Below are positions 51,642 to 60,303 of a DNA stretch of 64,000 bases, one piece after another. A program made the position numbers and the translations under genes. This DNA comes from Azospirillum rugosum. Lineage in GTDB: Bacteria; Pseudomonadota; Alphaproteobacteria; Azospirillales; Azospirillaceae. The notes under the pieces were generated by a model that was not told the DNA's origin, did no database searches, and saw only the letters and a program-made list of their open reading frames with translations. How positions within the stretch are numbered: the stretch's first letter is position 1; each line of letters starts with the position of its first letter. Location of the stretch: NCBI RefSeq assembly GCF_017876155.1, contig NZ_JAGINP010000022.1, forward strand, positions 98,601 through 162,600. Reading direction: 5' to 3'.

Positions 51642-53477
51642 ATGATCGAGGGCGCCCCCCCTGCGCAGGATTGGACTCCGGACGAAACCGCCATCCGGGC
51701 GCAGCTCGCGCGCATCCTCGCCAGCGACCGTTTCGACGCCTCGGAGCGCAACCGGCGGTTTCTGCGCTATGTGGTCGAGGAGTGCCTGGCCGGACGCACC
51801 CAGCAGATCAAGGCCTACAGCATCGCGGTCAGCGTCTTCAACCGCGAGCCGAGCTTCGACCCGCAATCCGATCCCATCGTGCGGCTGGAGGCCGGGCGCC
51901 TGCGGCGCAGCCTGGAACACTACTACCTCACGGCCGGACGCAACGACGCGATCCGCATCATCGTGCCGAAGGGCGGCTACGTTCCCCGCTTCGAACCCAC
52001 CGGCCTGACGCCGGAGGAGGAGCCGGTCCCCCAGCCCGCCCCGCCCCCCGCCTGCCCTGCCCCATCGGCAACGGCGCCGATGGCCCGGCGCTGGCCGGCG
52101 AAGCACCCGGTGTTTGCCACCGGCCTCGCGATCCTGGCGGTGCTCGGTGCCGGTGGCGCTCTCTACGGCGTCGCCATGCCGTCCGGCGCAGGGTCCGAGA
52201 ATCCCGTGGCGCTGGCCGTGCCCAAGCACCCAACGCCGGACCGCGCCCTCGCCGCGGTGGGAACACCGCACGGTACCGGCGTCACCATCGCGCCGTTCCG
52301 CACCATTGGCTCCCACACCGAGGCGGCCGCGCTGGCGTCGGTGCTGACGGACGAGATCGTGCGCACCCTGACCGCGCAAACCGAGCTTCCCATCCGCCTG
52401 GAACCGACGCGGGCCGACGGCACCGCCGCGGCCGGCGGCCAGGATCTGCGCCTCGCCGGCAGTTTGCAGGAGGGGGATGGGCACACCCGCGTCATCGTCC
52501 ACCTGACGGATGAGGCGACCGGCGACGTCCTGTGGTCGGAACGGTTCGAGCAGCCGCAGGCCCACGGGGCCTCGGCCCTGGTCCAGACGCTCGCCGCGGG
52601 CATCACCGCCCCTCTGACCAACCCGCAGGGGCCGCTGATCCAGGCGGTGTCCGCCCGGCTGAGGGCGAAGCCCGCGACGGCCCTGCTGCCCCGCGAATGC
52701 GCCTTCCTGGCGACCGAGCGGCGGAACCACGGCCCGGAGGAGCGCCGGGCCCTGGACGGATGCCTTGAGAAGGGCGCGTCCGACCGGGGCCTGAGCACCA
52801 ACGAAGCCGCGCGGCTGTGGTCCGCCGTCTCCTACCTCCACGCCGACGAACATCGCTTCGAAGCGGAGGCGGGCGGCAACGGGAAGGGGAGCCCCGCCGG
52901 GAACCGGACGCTGGAGCGCGCCCTGGCCGCCGCGACGCGGGCGACGGAACTGGCGCCGAACGGCCTGCGCCCGCTGACCGCGCTCTACACGGCCTATTGC
53001 CTGCGGCGCCAGTACGACCTGTGCTTCGCCGCCGGCGACAAGGCGCTGAAGCTGGCGCCGGACGATCCCAAGGTGCTGGGCGACCTCGGCCTGTGGCATG
53101 TGGAGGCCGGCGACCCGCTGCGCGGCATGGCGCTGATGGACCACGCCATGGAACGCGATCCGTCGCAGGCCGGCCGCCTCCTGCCCGCCTACGGCGTCGC
53201 GCGCCAGCGCGTCGGCGGCCCGCAGGACGGCAGCACCGACAGCGCGAGCACCGTGCGCGGCGACGTGACGAGCGCGGCACCGGCCCAGGTGGCGCTGGCG
53301 GTGGCCTTCGTGCAGTCGGGCCGGATGGACGAGGCGCGGGAGGCCGCCACCAAGGCGCTGGCCGCCGACCCCGATTTCGCCGAGCGCTCCGCCCGCGAAC
53401 AGCGCAACCGCCCCCTCCCCCCGGACCTGGACGCCACCATCCGCAGCAGCTTCGCGGTGCTGGGCTTGGCCCGCTGA
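51642..53477 (+). CDS. membrane-anchored wHTH/FlgO-like/TPR regulator (CadC-like)
   Basis: A 611-residue protein in four parts. Residues ~15-120 are a DNA-binding-type domain seen in rhizobial adenylate-cyclase-like regulators (ASERNRRFLRYVVEECLAGR; SFDPQSDPIVRLEAGRLRRS; IIVPKGGYVPRFEP). One membrane span follows (HPVFATGLAILAVLGAGGAL), then a periplasmic FlgO-like domain (GVTIAPFRTIGSHTEAAALA; VIVHLTDEATGDVLWSERFE) and TPR-like helices (~430-600; ATELAPNGLRPLTALYTAYC). No cyclase catalytic domain is present. ATG 51642 has GGGAG nine bases upstream; earlier in-frame ATGs exist. Probably a membrane-bound transcription regulator sensing the periplasm; the ligand is unknown. Confidence 0.75.
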   Translation: MIEGAPPAQDWTPDETAIRAQLARILASDRFDASERNRRFLRYVVEECLAGRTQQIKAYSIAVSVFNREPSFDPQSDPIVRLEAGRLRRSLEHYYLTAGRNDAIRIIVPKGGYVPRFEPTGLTPEEEPVPQPAPPPACPAPSATAPMARRWPAKHPVFATGLAILAVLGAGGALYGVAMPSGAGSENPVALAVPKHPTPDRALAAVGTPHGTGVTIAPFRTIGSHTEAAALASVLTDEIVRTLTAQTELPIRLEPTRADGTAAAGGQDLRLAGSLQEGDGHTRVIVHLTDEATGDVLWSERFEQPQAHGASALVQTLAAGITAPLTNPQGPLIQAVSARLRAKPATALLPRECAFLATERRNHGPEERRALDGCLEKGASDRGLSTNEAARLWSAVSYLHADEHRFEAEAGGNGKGSPAGNRTLERALAAATRATELAPNGLRPLTALYTAYCLRRQYDLCFAAGDKALKLAPDDPKVLGDLGLWHVEAGDPLRGMALMDHAMERDPSQAGRLLPAYGVARQRVGGPQDGSTDSASTVRGDVTSAAPAQVALAVAFVQSGRMDEAREAATKALAADPDFAERSAREQRNRPLPPDLDATIRSSFAVLGLAR

Positions 53478-53503
53478 CGGCACCCGGTTCCGATGCTCCA
53501 TGG

Positions 53504-53538
53504 AAAAAGCCCGGCGACACCGCGTCGCCGGGCTTTTT
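53504..53538. terminator. bidirectional intrinsic terminator
   Basis: AAAAAGCCCGGCGAC and GTCGCCGGGCTTTTT pair perfectly around ACCGC. It serves the wHTH/TPR gene on the plus strand and the small operon on the minus strand. Confidence 0.92.
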
Positions 53539-53581
53539 CGTGGAACGGGTTTTCTCATACGACGTCGTATGATGACGCCGC

Positions 53582-53740
53582 TCAGCCGGTGCCGGGCTGG
53601 GCGGAGCTGTCGTCATCCTCCGCGCGCTTGCGCAGTTCCTCGGCCGACAGGCCAGCCGGGGTGGCGTCCTGAAGCGTCCCGTCACCGGGAGTCCGGGTCT
53701 TGTCCTCGCGCGGGGACTCAGCCTGGGGCTTGTCGCTCAT
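53582..53740 (-). CDS. 52-residue acidic hypothetical protein
   Basis: Starts at an ATG six bases after GGAGGG. It encodes MSDKPQAESPREDKTRTPGD, then GTLQDATPAGLSAEELRKRA and EDDDSSAQPGTG: short, acidic and disordered-looking apart from one helix (LSAEELRKRAEDD). It is third in a minus-strand group with a ferritin-like protein and another acidic protein, and ends 44 bases before a strong terminator. A good ribosome-binding site and this context make it probably real. Function unknown. Confidence 0.6.
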   Translation of the reverse strand: MSDKPQAESPREDKTRTPGDGTLQDATPAGLSAEELRKRAEDDDSSAQPGTG

Positions 53741-53792
53741 TCAATCCCTCCACAAGTGTTTGGCCGCAGTCGTTGTGATCTGGGGTCAACGC

Positions 53793-54404
53793 TCACGCGG
53801 CGCGCAGGGTCCGCATCACCGTTTCCAGGGCGAGCCGACCCGCGCCCTCCACCGCGTCGGCGGTCGTGCCATGGAAGCGGGAGAAGGCGTTGGCCATCAT
53901 CCCGACCATCGTGTCGGACCCGCAGCCCATGACGTCCAGCGCGTCGCGCGCCCAGGCGTAGTGCCGTTCCTCGTCCTCGGCGTGACGGCGGAGCACCGCG
54001 GCCACCTCCGGGTCGTGCGGACGGGCGGCGTGGCGGGCGTATTTCTCCCGCGACTGCCATTCGTTCGACACGAAGGCCAGCAGAACGGCCCGGTCGCCGC
54101 CGGGCGCACCCGCCGCCTGCACCGCCAGCTTGAAGAAGCCCGTGGGCACGTGCGGCAACAGCAACGGAATGCCGTTGCGGTCGCGGATCAGCGCCGACAG
54201 CGCTTCCACATGCCGCTCATGGTCGGCGCGGTGGGCGCGCAGGTCGTCCCGCAGCACCGGATCGCGCAGCGACGCGATGGCGATGGAGTAGGCGGGCAGG
54301 GCGTCGTGTTCCAGCTGCAGCAGGTCGGTCAGCTCCGCCTGCAACGCCGCCGGGTCCGGAACGTTCAGGTCGTTCACCGCGGAGCCGGGCATCAGCCGCA
54401 TCAT
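53793..54404 (-). CDS. ferritin-like four-helix protein
   Basis: A 203-residue helical protein with paired carboxylate/histidine motifs of the ferritin-like fold: LTDLLQLEHDALPAYSIAIA, RAHRADHERHVEALSALI, AFVSNEWQSREKYARHA and LRRHAEDEERHYAWARDAL. These could bind a di-iron or similar centre. It overlaps the upstream acidic protein by four bases. It resembles stress-associated ferritin-like proteins in soil alphaproteobacteria; the substrate is unknown. Confidence 0.75.
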   Translation of the reverse strand: MMRLMPGSAVNDLNVPDPAALQAELTDLLQLEHDALPAYSIAIASLRDPVLRDDLRAHRADHERHVEALSALIRDRNGIPLLLPHVPTGFFKLAVQAAGAPGGDRAVLLAFVSNEWQSREKYARHAARPHDPEVAAVLRRHAEDEERHYAWARDALDVMGCGSDTMVGMMANAFSRFHGTTADAVEGAGRLALETVMRTLRAA

Positions 54405-54700
54405 CGCCGATCATCTTTCTGCTTGCCGGCGTTGGTCGTCGGCGCGTGGACGCTGCCGGTCGTCGCGGAATCCACGCCGGGACCGACGTCGAGGTCTTCC
54501 GGCTCCTCGTTCCCGGCGTCGAGCGCGCGGGCCTCCGGACTGCCTTCACCGACGGACAGGCTCCGCTCGCCGGGACGGGCGCCCGGCCCCTCGACGTTCT
54601 GGAAACCGGCCTTCTCCTCGTCGACGGATAGGCCTTCGCGCGTGGATCGGATGTCGAGCGGTTCGTCGCGCTGGTCGCCGTGCCGCTTGTCGGGGCTCAT
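54401..54700 (-). CDS. acidic disordered hypothetical protein
   Basis: A 99-residue hydrophilic protein (SPDKRHGDQRDEPLDIRSTR; NEEPEDLDVGPGVDSATTGS) with no hydrophobic core, probably disordered. GAGGAGG seven bases before the ATG is a strong ribosome-binding site. It is first in the three-gene group with the ferritin-like protein, to which it is coupled by a four-base overlap. Function unknown; composition is like some desiccation or general-stress proteins. Confidence 0.6.
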   Translation of the reverse strand: MSPDKRHGDQRDEPLDIRSTREGLSVDEEKAGFQNVEGPGARPGERSLSVGEGSPEARALDAGNEEPEDLDVGPGVDSATTGSVHAPTTNAGKQKDDRR

Positions 54701-54970
54701 GCCGGGCCTCCTCGCTTGTGGTCGGAACAGTGTGTCTTTCCGTCCCAACAGCACGCCCCGACGGCCCGTTCCGCGGAAAGGGTTTGGTGGACCTTGTCTG
54801 TGCCGACCCGCCTGCACACATAGTCGCGTTCATCAGGGTCGCGTTCATCGGATCGCGTTCATAAGGCCATGCAGAATGTTGACCCCGCCGCTCAGGCAAT
54901 CCTTGACCGCACCCGGGCGGTTCCGTAGGGACTGAGGGCCAAAGGCGGGACATCGCGGGTGAGACCCGTT

Positions 54971-57181
54971 ATGACCGGCACCCTTTCACGCAGCACGGCC
55001 GCCCCGGCGGCCCGAACGGACAGCGTCATGCTCAACGCCACCCTCGCAACCAACGCCCCGGCCAACGCTCCGGCGGACACCGTCATGCCGGCGGCGGCGG
55101 ACATCTTCTCCCACCCGAAGTTCCGGGCCCCGGAATTTCGGAAGGGCGCGCACAAGCCGGCGCCCTTCCTGCCGATGACGCGGGCGGAGATGGACCGGCT
55201 GGGCTGGGACAGCTGCGACATCGTCGTGGTGACGGGCGATGCCTATGTGGACCACCCCAGCTTCGGCATGGCCATCATCGGCCGCCTGCTGGAGGCGCAG
55301 GGCTATCGCGTCGGCATCATCGCCCAGCCGGACTGGAGCAGTGCGGAGCCGTTCAAGGCGCTGGGCAAGCCCAACCTGTTCTTCGGCGTGACCGGCGGCA
55401 ACATGGACAGCATGGTGAACCGCTACACCTCGGACCGCCGGCTGCGCCACAACGACAGCTACACCCCGAACGACGAGGGCGGGAAGCGCCCGGACCGCGC
55501 GGTGATCGTCTACAGCCAGCGCTGCCGCGAGGCCTACAAGGACGTGCCCATCGTGCTGGGCGGCATCGAGGCGTCGCTGCGCCGCATCGCCCAGTACGAC
55601 CATTGGAGCGAGAAGGTCCGCCGCTCCGTCCTGGTGGACGCCAAGGCCGACATCCTCTGCTACGGCAACGCGGAGCGCGCCATCGTCGACGTCGCCCGCC
55701 GCATCGCCGCGGGGGAGAAGGCGCGGGAAATCGACGACATCCGCGGCACGGCCATCATCCGCAACGCGGTGCCGGAGGGCTGGACCGTCATCGACAGCAG
55801 CAGCATCGACGAGCTGACCCCGGCCACCCCGCGCGCCGCCGGTGCCGACCGCACCGTCGTGCGCCTGCCCGGCTACGAGCAGGTCAGCGCCGACAAGCTG
55901 CTCTACGCCCACGCCTCGCGCACGCTGCACCAGGAGAGCAACCCCGGCAACGCCCGCGCGCTGGTCCAGCGCCACGGCGACAAGGAGCTGTGGCTGACCC
56001 CGCCGCCGATCCCGCTGACCACGCCGGAGATGGACGGCGTCTATGGCCTGCCCTACGCCCGCGCGCCGCACCCGTCCTACGGCGACGCGCGCATCCCCGC
56101 GTGGGAGATGATCCGCTTCTCGGTCAACATCATGCGCGGCTGCTTCGGCGGCTGCTCCTTCTGCTCCATCACCGAGCATGAGGGGCGCATCATCCAGAGC
56201 CGGTCGGAGGGGTCGATCCTGAAGGAAATCGAGGAGATGCGCGACAAGGTGAAGGGATTCACCGGCGTCGTCTCCGACATGGGCGGGCCGACCGCGAACA
56301 TGTACCGCATGGCCTGCAAGGACAAGGAGATCGAGAAGGTCTGCCGCCGCCCGTCCTGCGTCTATCCGGACATCTGCAAGAACCTGGACACCGACCACAG
56401 CGCGCTGATCCAGCTCTACCGCAAGGCGCGCGCCATCCCCGGCGTGCGCAAGATCAACATCGCCTCTGGCCTGCGCTACGACCTCGCCGTCCGCAGCCCG
56501 GAATACGTGAAGGAGCTGGTGACCCACCATGTCGGCGGTTACCTGAAGATCGCGCCGGAGCACACCGAGACCGGCCCGCTGTCCAAGATGATGAAGCCGG
56601 GCATCGGCACCTACGACCGCTTCAAGGAGATGTTCGAGAAGGCGGCGAAGGCGGCCGGCAAGAAGCTGTACCTGATCCCCTACTTCATCGCCGCCCACCC
56701 CGGCACCACGGACGAGGACATGATGAACCTCGCCTTGTGGCTGAAGCGGAACGGCTTCAAGGCCGACCAGGTGCAGACCTTCCTGCCCTCGCCCATGGCG
56801 CTTGCCACCGCCATGTACCACAGCGACCACAACCCGCTGCGCCCGATCCGCCGCGAGGGCTCGGAGGAGGTCTTCTCGGCCAAGGGGCTGAAGCAACGCC
56901 GCCTGCACAAGGCCTTCCTGCGCTACCACGACCCGGAGAACTGGCCGGTGCTGCGCGACGCCCTGAAACGCATGGGCCGCACCGACCTGATCGGCCCGGC
57001 CGAGCACCAGCTGGTCCCGGCGTGGCAGCCCACGGGCGGTGGCGCGAAAGCGGAGAAGCCGGCACCGGGGAAGAGCTTCTTCACGCAGCAGGCTGGCAAG
57101 GGCCGGCGGACGGTGCAGGGGGGCGGGAAGCCGGGAGGGGGCAGGCCGGGACCGGGCAAACCGGGGGCGCGGCGGGGGTGA
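54971..57181 (+). CDS. YgiQ-family radical SAM protein
   Basis: A ~736-residue radical SAM enzyme. The YgiQ N-terminal domain has FLPMTRAEMDRLGWDSCDIV and VTGDAYVDHPSFGMAIIGRL; the [4Fe-4S] cysteines C391, C395 and C398 sit in RGCFGGCSFCSITEHEGR. The C-terminal ~60 residues are a Gly/Pro/Lys-rich tail. The reaction is not established. The start is uncertain: ATG 54971 has GGTGAG upstream, GTG 54959 and ATGs at 55028 and 55085 are possible; the conserved part begins near residue 60. It stands alone, followed by a family A repeat. Confidence 0.85.
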   Translation: MTGTLSRSTAAPAARTDSVMLNATLATNAPANAPADTVMPAAADIFSHPKFRAPEFRKGAHKPAPFLPMTRAEMDRLGWDSCDIVVVTGDAYVDHPSFGMAIIGRLLEAQGYRVGIIAQPDWSSAEPFKALGKPNLFFGVTGGNMDSMVNRYTSDRRLRHNDSYTPNDEGGKRPDRAVIVYSQRCREAYKDVPIVLGGIEASLRRIAQYDHWSEKVRRSVLVDAKADILCYGNAERAIVDVARRIAAGEKAREIDDIRGTAIIRNAVPEGWTVIDSSSIDELTPATPRAAGADRTVVRLPGYEQVSADKLLYAHASRTLHQESNPGNARALVQRHGDKELWLTPPPIPLTTPEMDGVYGLPYARAPHPSYGDARIPAWEMIRFSVNIMRGCFGGCSFCSITEHEGRIIQSRSEGSILKEIEEMRDKVKGFTGVVSDMGGPTANMYRMACKDKEIEKVCRRPSCVYPDICKNLDTDHSALIQLYRKARAIPGVRKINIASGLRYDLAVRSPEYVKELVTHHVGGYLKIAPEHTETGPLSKMMKPGIGTYDRFKEMFEKAAKAAGKKLYLIPYFIAAHPGTTDEDMMNLALWLKRNGFKADQVQTFLPSPMALATAMYHSDHNPLRPIRREGSEEVFSAKGLKQRRLHKAFLRYHDPENWPVLRDALKRMGRTDLIGPAEHQLVPAWQPTGGGAKAEKPAPGKSFFTQQAGKGRRTVQGGGKPGGGRPGPGKPGARRG

Positions 57182-57211
57182 TCGCCATAAGGCGGTGATT
57201 CTGCTACGGTT

Positions 57212-57333
57212 GCCCCCACCCTCCCCACGCTTTGCGTGGGTCCCCTCCCTCCCCCGCTGCGCAGGGGAGGGCTCAGAAGGCAAGCGGCGGCAGTCCCCTC
57301 CCCTGCGCAGCGGGGGAGGGTTAGGGTGGGGGC
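57212..57333. repeat. family A palindromic repeat, copy 8 (variant)
   Basis: CCCCCACCCTCCCCACGCTT, CCCTCCCCCGCTGCGCAGGG and CCCTGCGCAGCGGGGGAGGG, TTAGGGTGGGGGC make facing hairpins that end 4 bases before the SIS-protein start codon. Confidence 0.85.
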
Positions 57334-57337
57334 ACGC

Positions 57338-58399
57338 GTGACCGATTCAGAAACTCCTCAACACCCCGGCGCCCTCATGCGCGCCGAATCCCTCTCCGCC
57401 CCCGACCGCATCGCGGCGCAGCTCCGCGCGAACGGCCAAGCCTACGCTGATCTTGCAACGCTCCTCCGCGCCCGGCCGCCGGCCTTCGCGGTCACCGTCG
57501 CGCGCGGAAGCTCCGGCCACGCCGCCGCCTATGCGCGCGCCCTGTTCGAGACGTCGCTCGGCGTCGTCACCGCACCGGCGGCACCATCCGCGGTCACGCT
57601 GTACGGCGCGCGGCTGCGCCTGAAGGACTCGCTGGTCCTCGCCATCTCGCAATCGGGCGAGAGCCCCGACCTCGTCACCGTGGTGGAACGGGCGCGTGAC
57701 GACGGTGCCCTCACGCTGGCGCTGGTCAACGAGCTGGACTCTCCCCTCGCCAGGGCCGCGGAACGGTGCCTGCCCCTGCACGCCGGGCCGGAATGCTCCG
57801 TCGCAGCGACCAAGAGCTTCCTGTGCAGCCTATCCGCCGCCGCGTCCCTGGTGGCCGCTTGGCGGCCCGACGCAGAGCTTGCAACGGCGCTGACCGCCCT
57901 GCCCGACCGCTTGCGTGCGGCCGCGGCCTGCGACTGGTCGGCGGCGTTACCAATTCTGCGTGACGCGCGATCGCTGCTGGTGGTTGGGCGCGGCTATGGC
58001 TTTCCCGTGGCCCAGGAGATGGCGACCAAGCTGAAGGAGACCTGCACGCTCCACGCGGAGGCGCTCAGCGCGGCGGACCTGCTGCACGGCCCGGTGGCCT
58101 TGGTGCACGATGGCTTTCCGGTGCTGCTGGTCGCTCTGCCGGACGCGACCTTGCCCGGCGTGCTGGAACTGGCGAGGCGCCTACGCGGGCAGGGCGCCCA
58201 CCTGATGGTGGCCTCCCCGGTGGCCGAGGCGCTGGACCTCGCCCACACGGCCCTGCCCTTGCCGGCGCCGCTGCACCCGATGCTGGATCCGATGATGGCG
58301 GCGCAGGCCTTCTACCCGCTGGCCGCGGACACAGCACTCGCCCGCGGGCTCGACCCCGATCGTCCGCCGAGCCTGAGCAAGGTCACGCGGACGGTCTAG
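57338..58399 (+). CDS. double-SIS sugar-phosphate isomerase/deaminase (GlmS-C/AgaS/NagB-II-like)
   Basis: A ~353-residue protein with two SIS domains: FAVTVARGSSGHAAAYARAL and LVLAISQSGESPDLVTVVER in the first, LLVVGRGYGFPVAQEMATKL and HAEALSAADLLHGPVALV in the second. It is the isomerase half of GlmS without the glutaminase, as in NagB-II/AgaS-type glucosamine-6-phosphate deaminases. No nagA or transporter gene is adjacent. I start at GTG 57338 because upstream is repeat sequence; ATG 57377 is an alternative. Confidence 0.8.
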   Translation: MTDSETPQHPGALMRAESLSAPDRIAAQLRANGQAYADLATLLRARPPAFAVTVARGSSGHAAAYARALFETSLGVVTAPAAPSAVTLYGARLRLKDSLVLAISQSGESPDLVTVVERARDDGALTLALVNELDSPLARAAERCLPLHAGPECSVAATKSFLCSLSAAASLVAAWRPDAELATALTALPDRLRAAAACDWSAALPILRDARSLLVVGRGYGFPVAQEMATKLKETCTLHAEALSAADLLHGPVALVHDGFPVLLVALPDATLPGVLELARRLRGQGAHLMVASPVAEALDLAHTALPLPAPLHPMLDPMMAAQAFYPLAADTALARGLDPDRPPSLSKVTRTV

Positions 58400-58405
58400 G
58401 AGGCA

Positions 58406-59314
58406 TCAGCAGCCGTTCAGCGCACGGATGCGCTCGATCAGCGGGCGCCCGCCGTCGCGGCGGGAGAGGGACACCTCAGCGGCGCCGTCGCAGACCCGGC
58501 CGTTGGCGTAGACGTAGTGGTAGCGCACGCGGGCGGCGTCCGTGCCCATCGGTTCGGCGGAGATCAGGCGCAGCGGCTCGCGCATGTTCGCGTAGTAGCG
58601 GCTCATGGAGCCGACCTCGTAGGCGCCGCTGTTGCGCTTTTCCGGCACCATGAAGCCGTTGGCCCGCGCCCCGTCGGCCTGGGCCAGCGCCTCGTAGAAG
58701 CCGCGCACCGCGTCCATCCCGTCGCCGGGCGCGGGGCGGGGAGGGGCCGTCACCGCCGCGGGAACAGGAGCTGGCGTCGGGGCAGGGCGGACGGCCTTGG
58801 GCGCTTCCACGGGCAGGCGCTGCGGCTGGGGATTTTGGGCCGGGTCAGCCTTGGCGGCCGGCTGCGGGATGGGCGCAGGCGCGGGCGCGGCGGGCGGCTG
58901 ACCCGGCCGCACCACCACCGGAGGAGCCGCCTGGATCCGGACCGGAGCCGGAACCGGGGGCTGCGCCTGCGGCGGGGGTGATGGCGGGGGAGGGGTCGGA
59001 GCGGCCACCACCGGAGCGGCGGGAGCGGGGGCGGGAGATGCCTTGGCCGGGGCGGAGCCGGCGTTCGGCGTCAGGCGGATCGGGCCGCTCGCAGCACCAA
59101 CGTCCGCCGCCTTCCGTCCACGGTAACACTCGTCGCGCTCGGCGGCCGACTTCAGCGGCTCGCAACGGGCGACGCGCTCGATGCAGGCTTGGCGCAGGTC
59201 GTCGACGGTGATGTTCTCGCAGTGGGGCGGTGCGGCCTGGGCCAGTCCGGCCCCGGCCAGAATCCAAGCACCCGCGGTTCCCGCAAGCACCATTCGCAAC
59301 GAACGGTTCGCCAT
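58406..59314 (-). CDS. exported proline-rich hypothetical protein
   Basis: A 302-residue protein: signal peptide (VLAGTAGAWILAGAGLAQAA), a ~45-residue cysteine-containing domain (CENITVDDLRQACIERVARC; AERDECYRGRKAADV), a ~125-residue Pro/Ala linker, and a C-terminal ~100-residue domain (GMDAVRGFYEALAQADGARA; SRYYANMREPLRLISAEPMG) resembling NTF2-like folds used for ligand binding. The linker suggests spanning the periplasm or peptidoglycan. Function unknown. It ends 6 bases from the convergent SIS gene. Confidence 0.7.
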   Translation of the reverse strand: MANRSLRMVLAGTAGAWILAGAGLAQAAPPHCENITVDDLRQACIERVARCEPLKSAAERDECYRGRKAADVGAASGPIRLTPNAGSAPAKASPAPAPAAPVVAAPTPPPPSPPPQAQPPVPAPVRIQAAPPVVVRPGQPPAAPAPAPIPQPAAKADPAQNPQPQRLPVEAPKAVRPAPTPAPVPAAVTAPPRPAPGDGMDAVRGFYEALAQADGARANGFMVPEKRNSGAYEVGSMSRYYANMREPLRLISAEPMGTDAARVRYHYVYANGRVCDGAAEVSLSRRDGGRPLIERIRALNGC

Positions 59315-59428
59315 AGCCTCCTCCTGTCGTGCAGGAGCAAGTCCATAGCAAAGCTGAGGCTTCCGGAGGATTGCGGTGATTGGCCCCCAGGCTTGCTTTC
59401 AGGCCATGCCGGAACTAGCGTAGCCCCC

Positions 59429-60187
59429 ATGATCCGCCAGATTAAGACCCCCCACGCCGTTCTCCTGGAAGAGCCACGGGACGGCGTCCCCCAGACCAGC
59501 GAACTCCTGTTCGGCGAGACCTTCACCATCCTCGACCGCGAGGGCGACTGGCTGAAGGTCGAGTGCCGGATCGACGGCTACACCGGCTGGCTTGCGCCCG
59601 GCACCGCGCACGCCGAGCCGACCGCCCCGACCCACCGCGTCCGCGGCCGGACGGCCAACCTGCACCCCGGTCCCACCCACAAGGCGGTGCCGGTCACGGC
59701 CCTCAGCTTCGGCAGCCTCGTGACAGTGGCGGAGGAGAACGAGGCCGGCTGGTGTCGGCTGGACGACGGGCTGTGGGTCTTCGGCAAGCAGCTGGAGCCG
59801 GTCGCCCGGCCGCTGGACACGGCCCCCGTGGAGACCGCCCTGCGCTTCCTGGAGACGCCCTATGTCTGGGGCGGGCGGAGCGGATTCGGCATCGACTGCT
59901 CGGGCCTCGTGAAGGTGGCGTTGCAGGCCGCCGGGATCGTCACCCGGCATTCCAGCGGCTTCCAGCGCAACGACGACCGGCTGGGGCCGATGCTGTCGGA
60001 GGACGGGCAGGGAGTCGATTACCGGCGCGGCGACATCGTCTTCTTCCCCGGCCATGTCGGGATCATGCTGGACGGCGCCACACTGCTGCACGCCACCGTC
60101 TTCACCATGTCCGTAGTGACCGAGCCGCTGTCCGACGTCGCCGCCCGCGCGGAGCGCATCACCGGCGTGCGGCGGCCGGCTTTGTAA
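59429..60187 (+). CDS. NlpC/P60 (C40) peptidoglycan hydrolase with SH3-like domains
   Basis: A 252-residue protein. Residues ~10-130 contain two SH3b-like segments (LLFGETFTILDREGDWLKVE; SFGSLVTVAEENEAGWCRLD). Residues ~138-250 are NlpC/P60: C157 in GIDCSGLVKVALQAAG, H209 in FFPGHVGIMLDG and H221 in LLHATVF form the catalytic set. Such enzymes cut gamma-D-glutamyl-diamino-acid bonds in murein peptides. There is no signal peptide, so it probably recycles peptides in the cytoplasm, like dipeptidyl-peptidase VI. No clear ribosome-binding site precedes the ATG. Confidence 0.85.
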   Translation: MIRQIKTPHAVLLEEPRDGVPQTSELLFGETFTILDREGDWLKVECRIDGYTGWLAPGTAHAEPTAPTHRVRGRTANLHPGPTHKAVPVTALSFGSLVTVAEENEAGWCRLDDGLWVFGKQLEPVARPLDTAPVETALRFLETPYVWGGRSGFGIDCSGLVKVALQAAGIVTRHSSGFQRNDDRLGPMLSEDGQGVDYRRGDIVFFPGHVGIMLDGATLLHATVFTMSVVTEPLSDVAARAERITGVRRPAL

Positions 60188-60201
60188 CGCAGCGCTGGGA
60201 G

Positions 60202-60303
60202 ATCACCACAGAGACACGGAGACACAGAGTTTTTCGAAGCGCCCCACCGTTCCGGCTAACGAGAAACAACCATTCTCTGTGTCTCTGTGCCTCTGTGGTG
60301 AAT
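60202..60303. repeat. inverted repeat, family B, copy 2
   Basis: ATCACCACAGAGACACGGAG, ACACAGAG and CTCTGTGTCTCTGTGCCTCT, GTGGTGAAT face each other across ~45 bases, with GCAGCG/CGCTGC flanking outside. The same sequence lies between uraH and uraD. The right arm is inside the cobA coding region. Confidence 0.9.
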
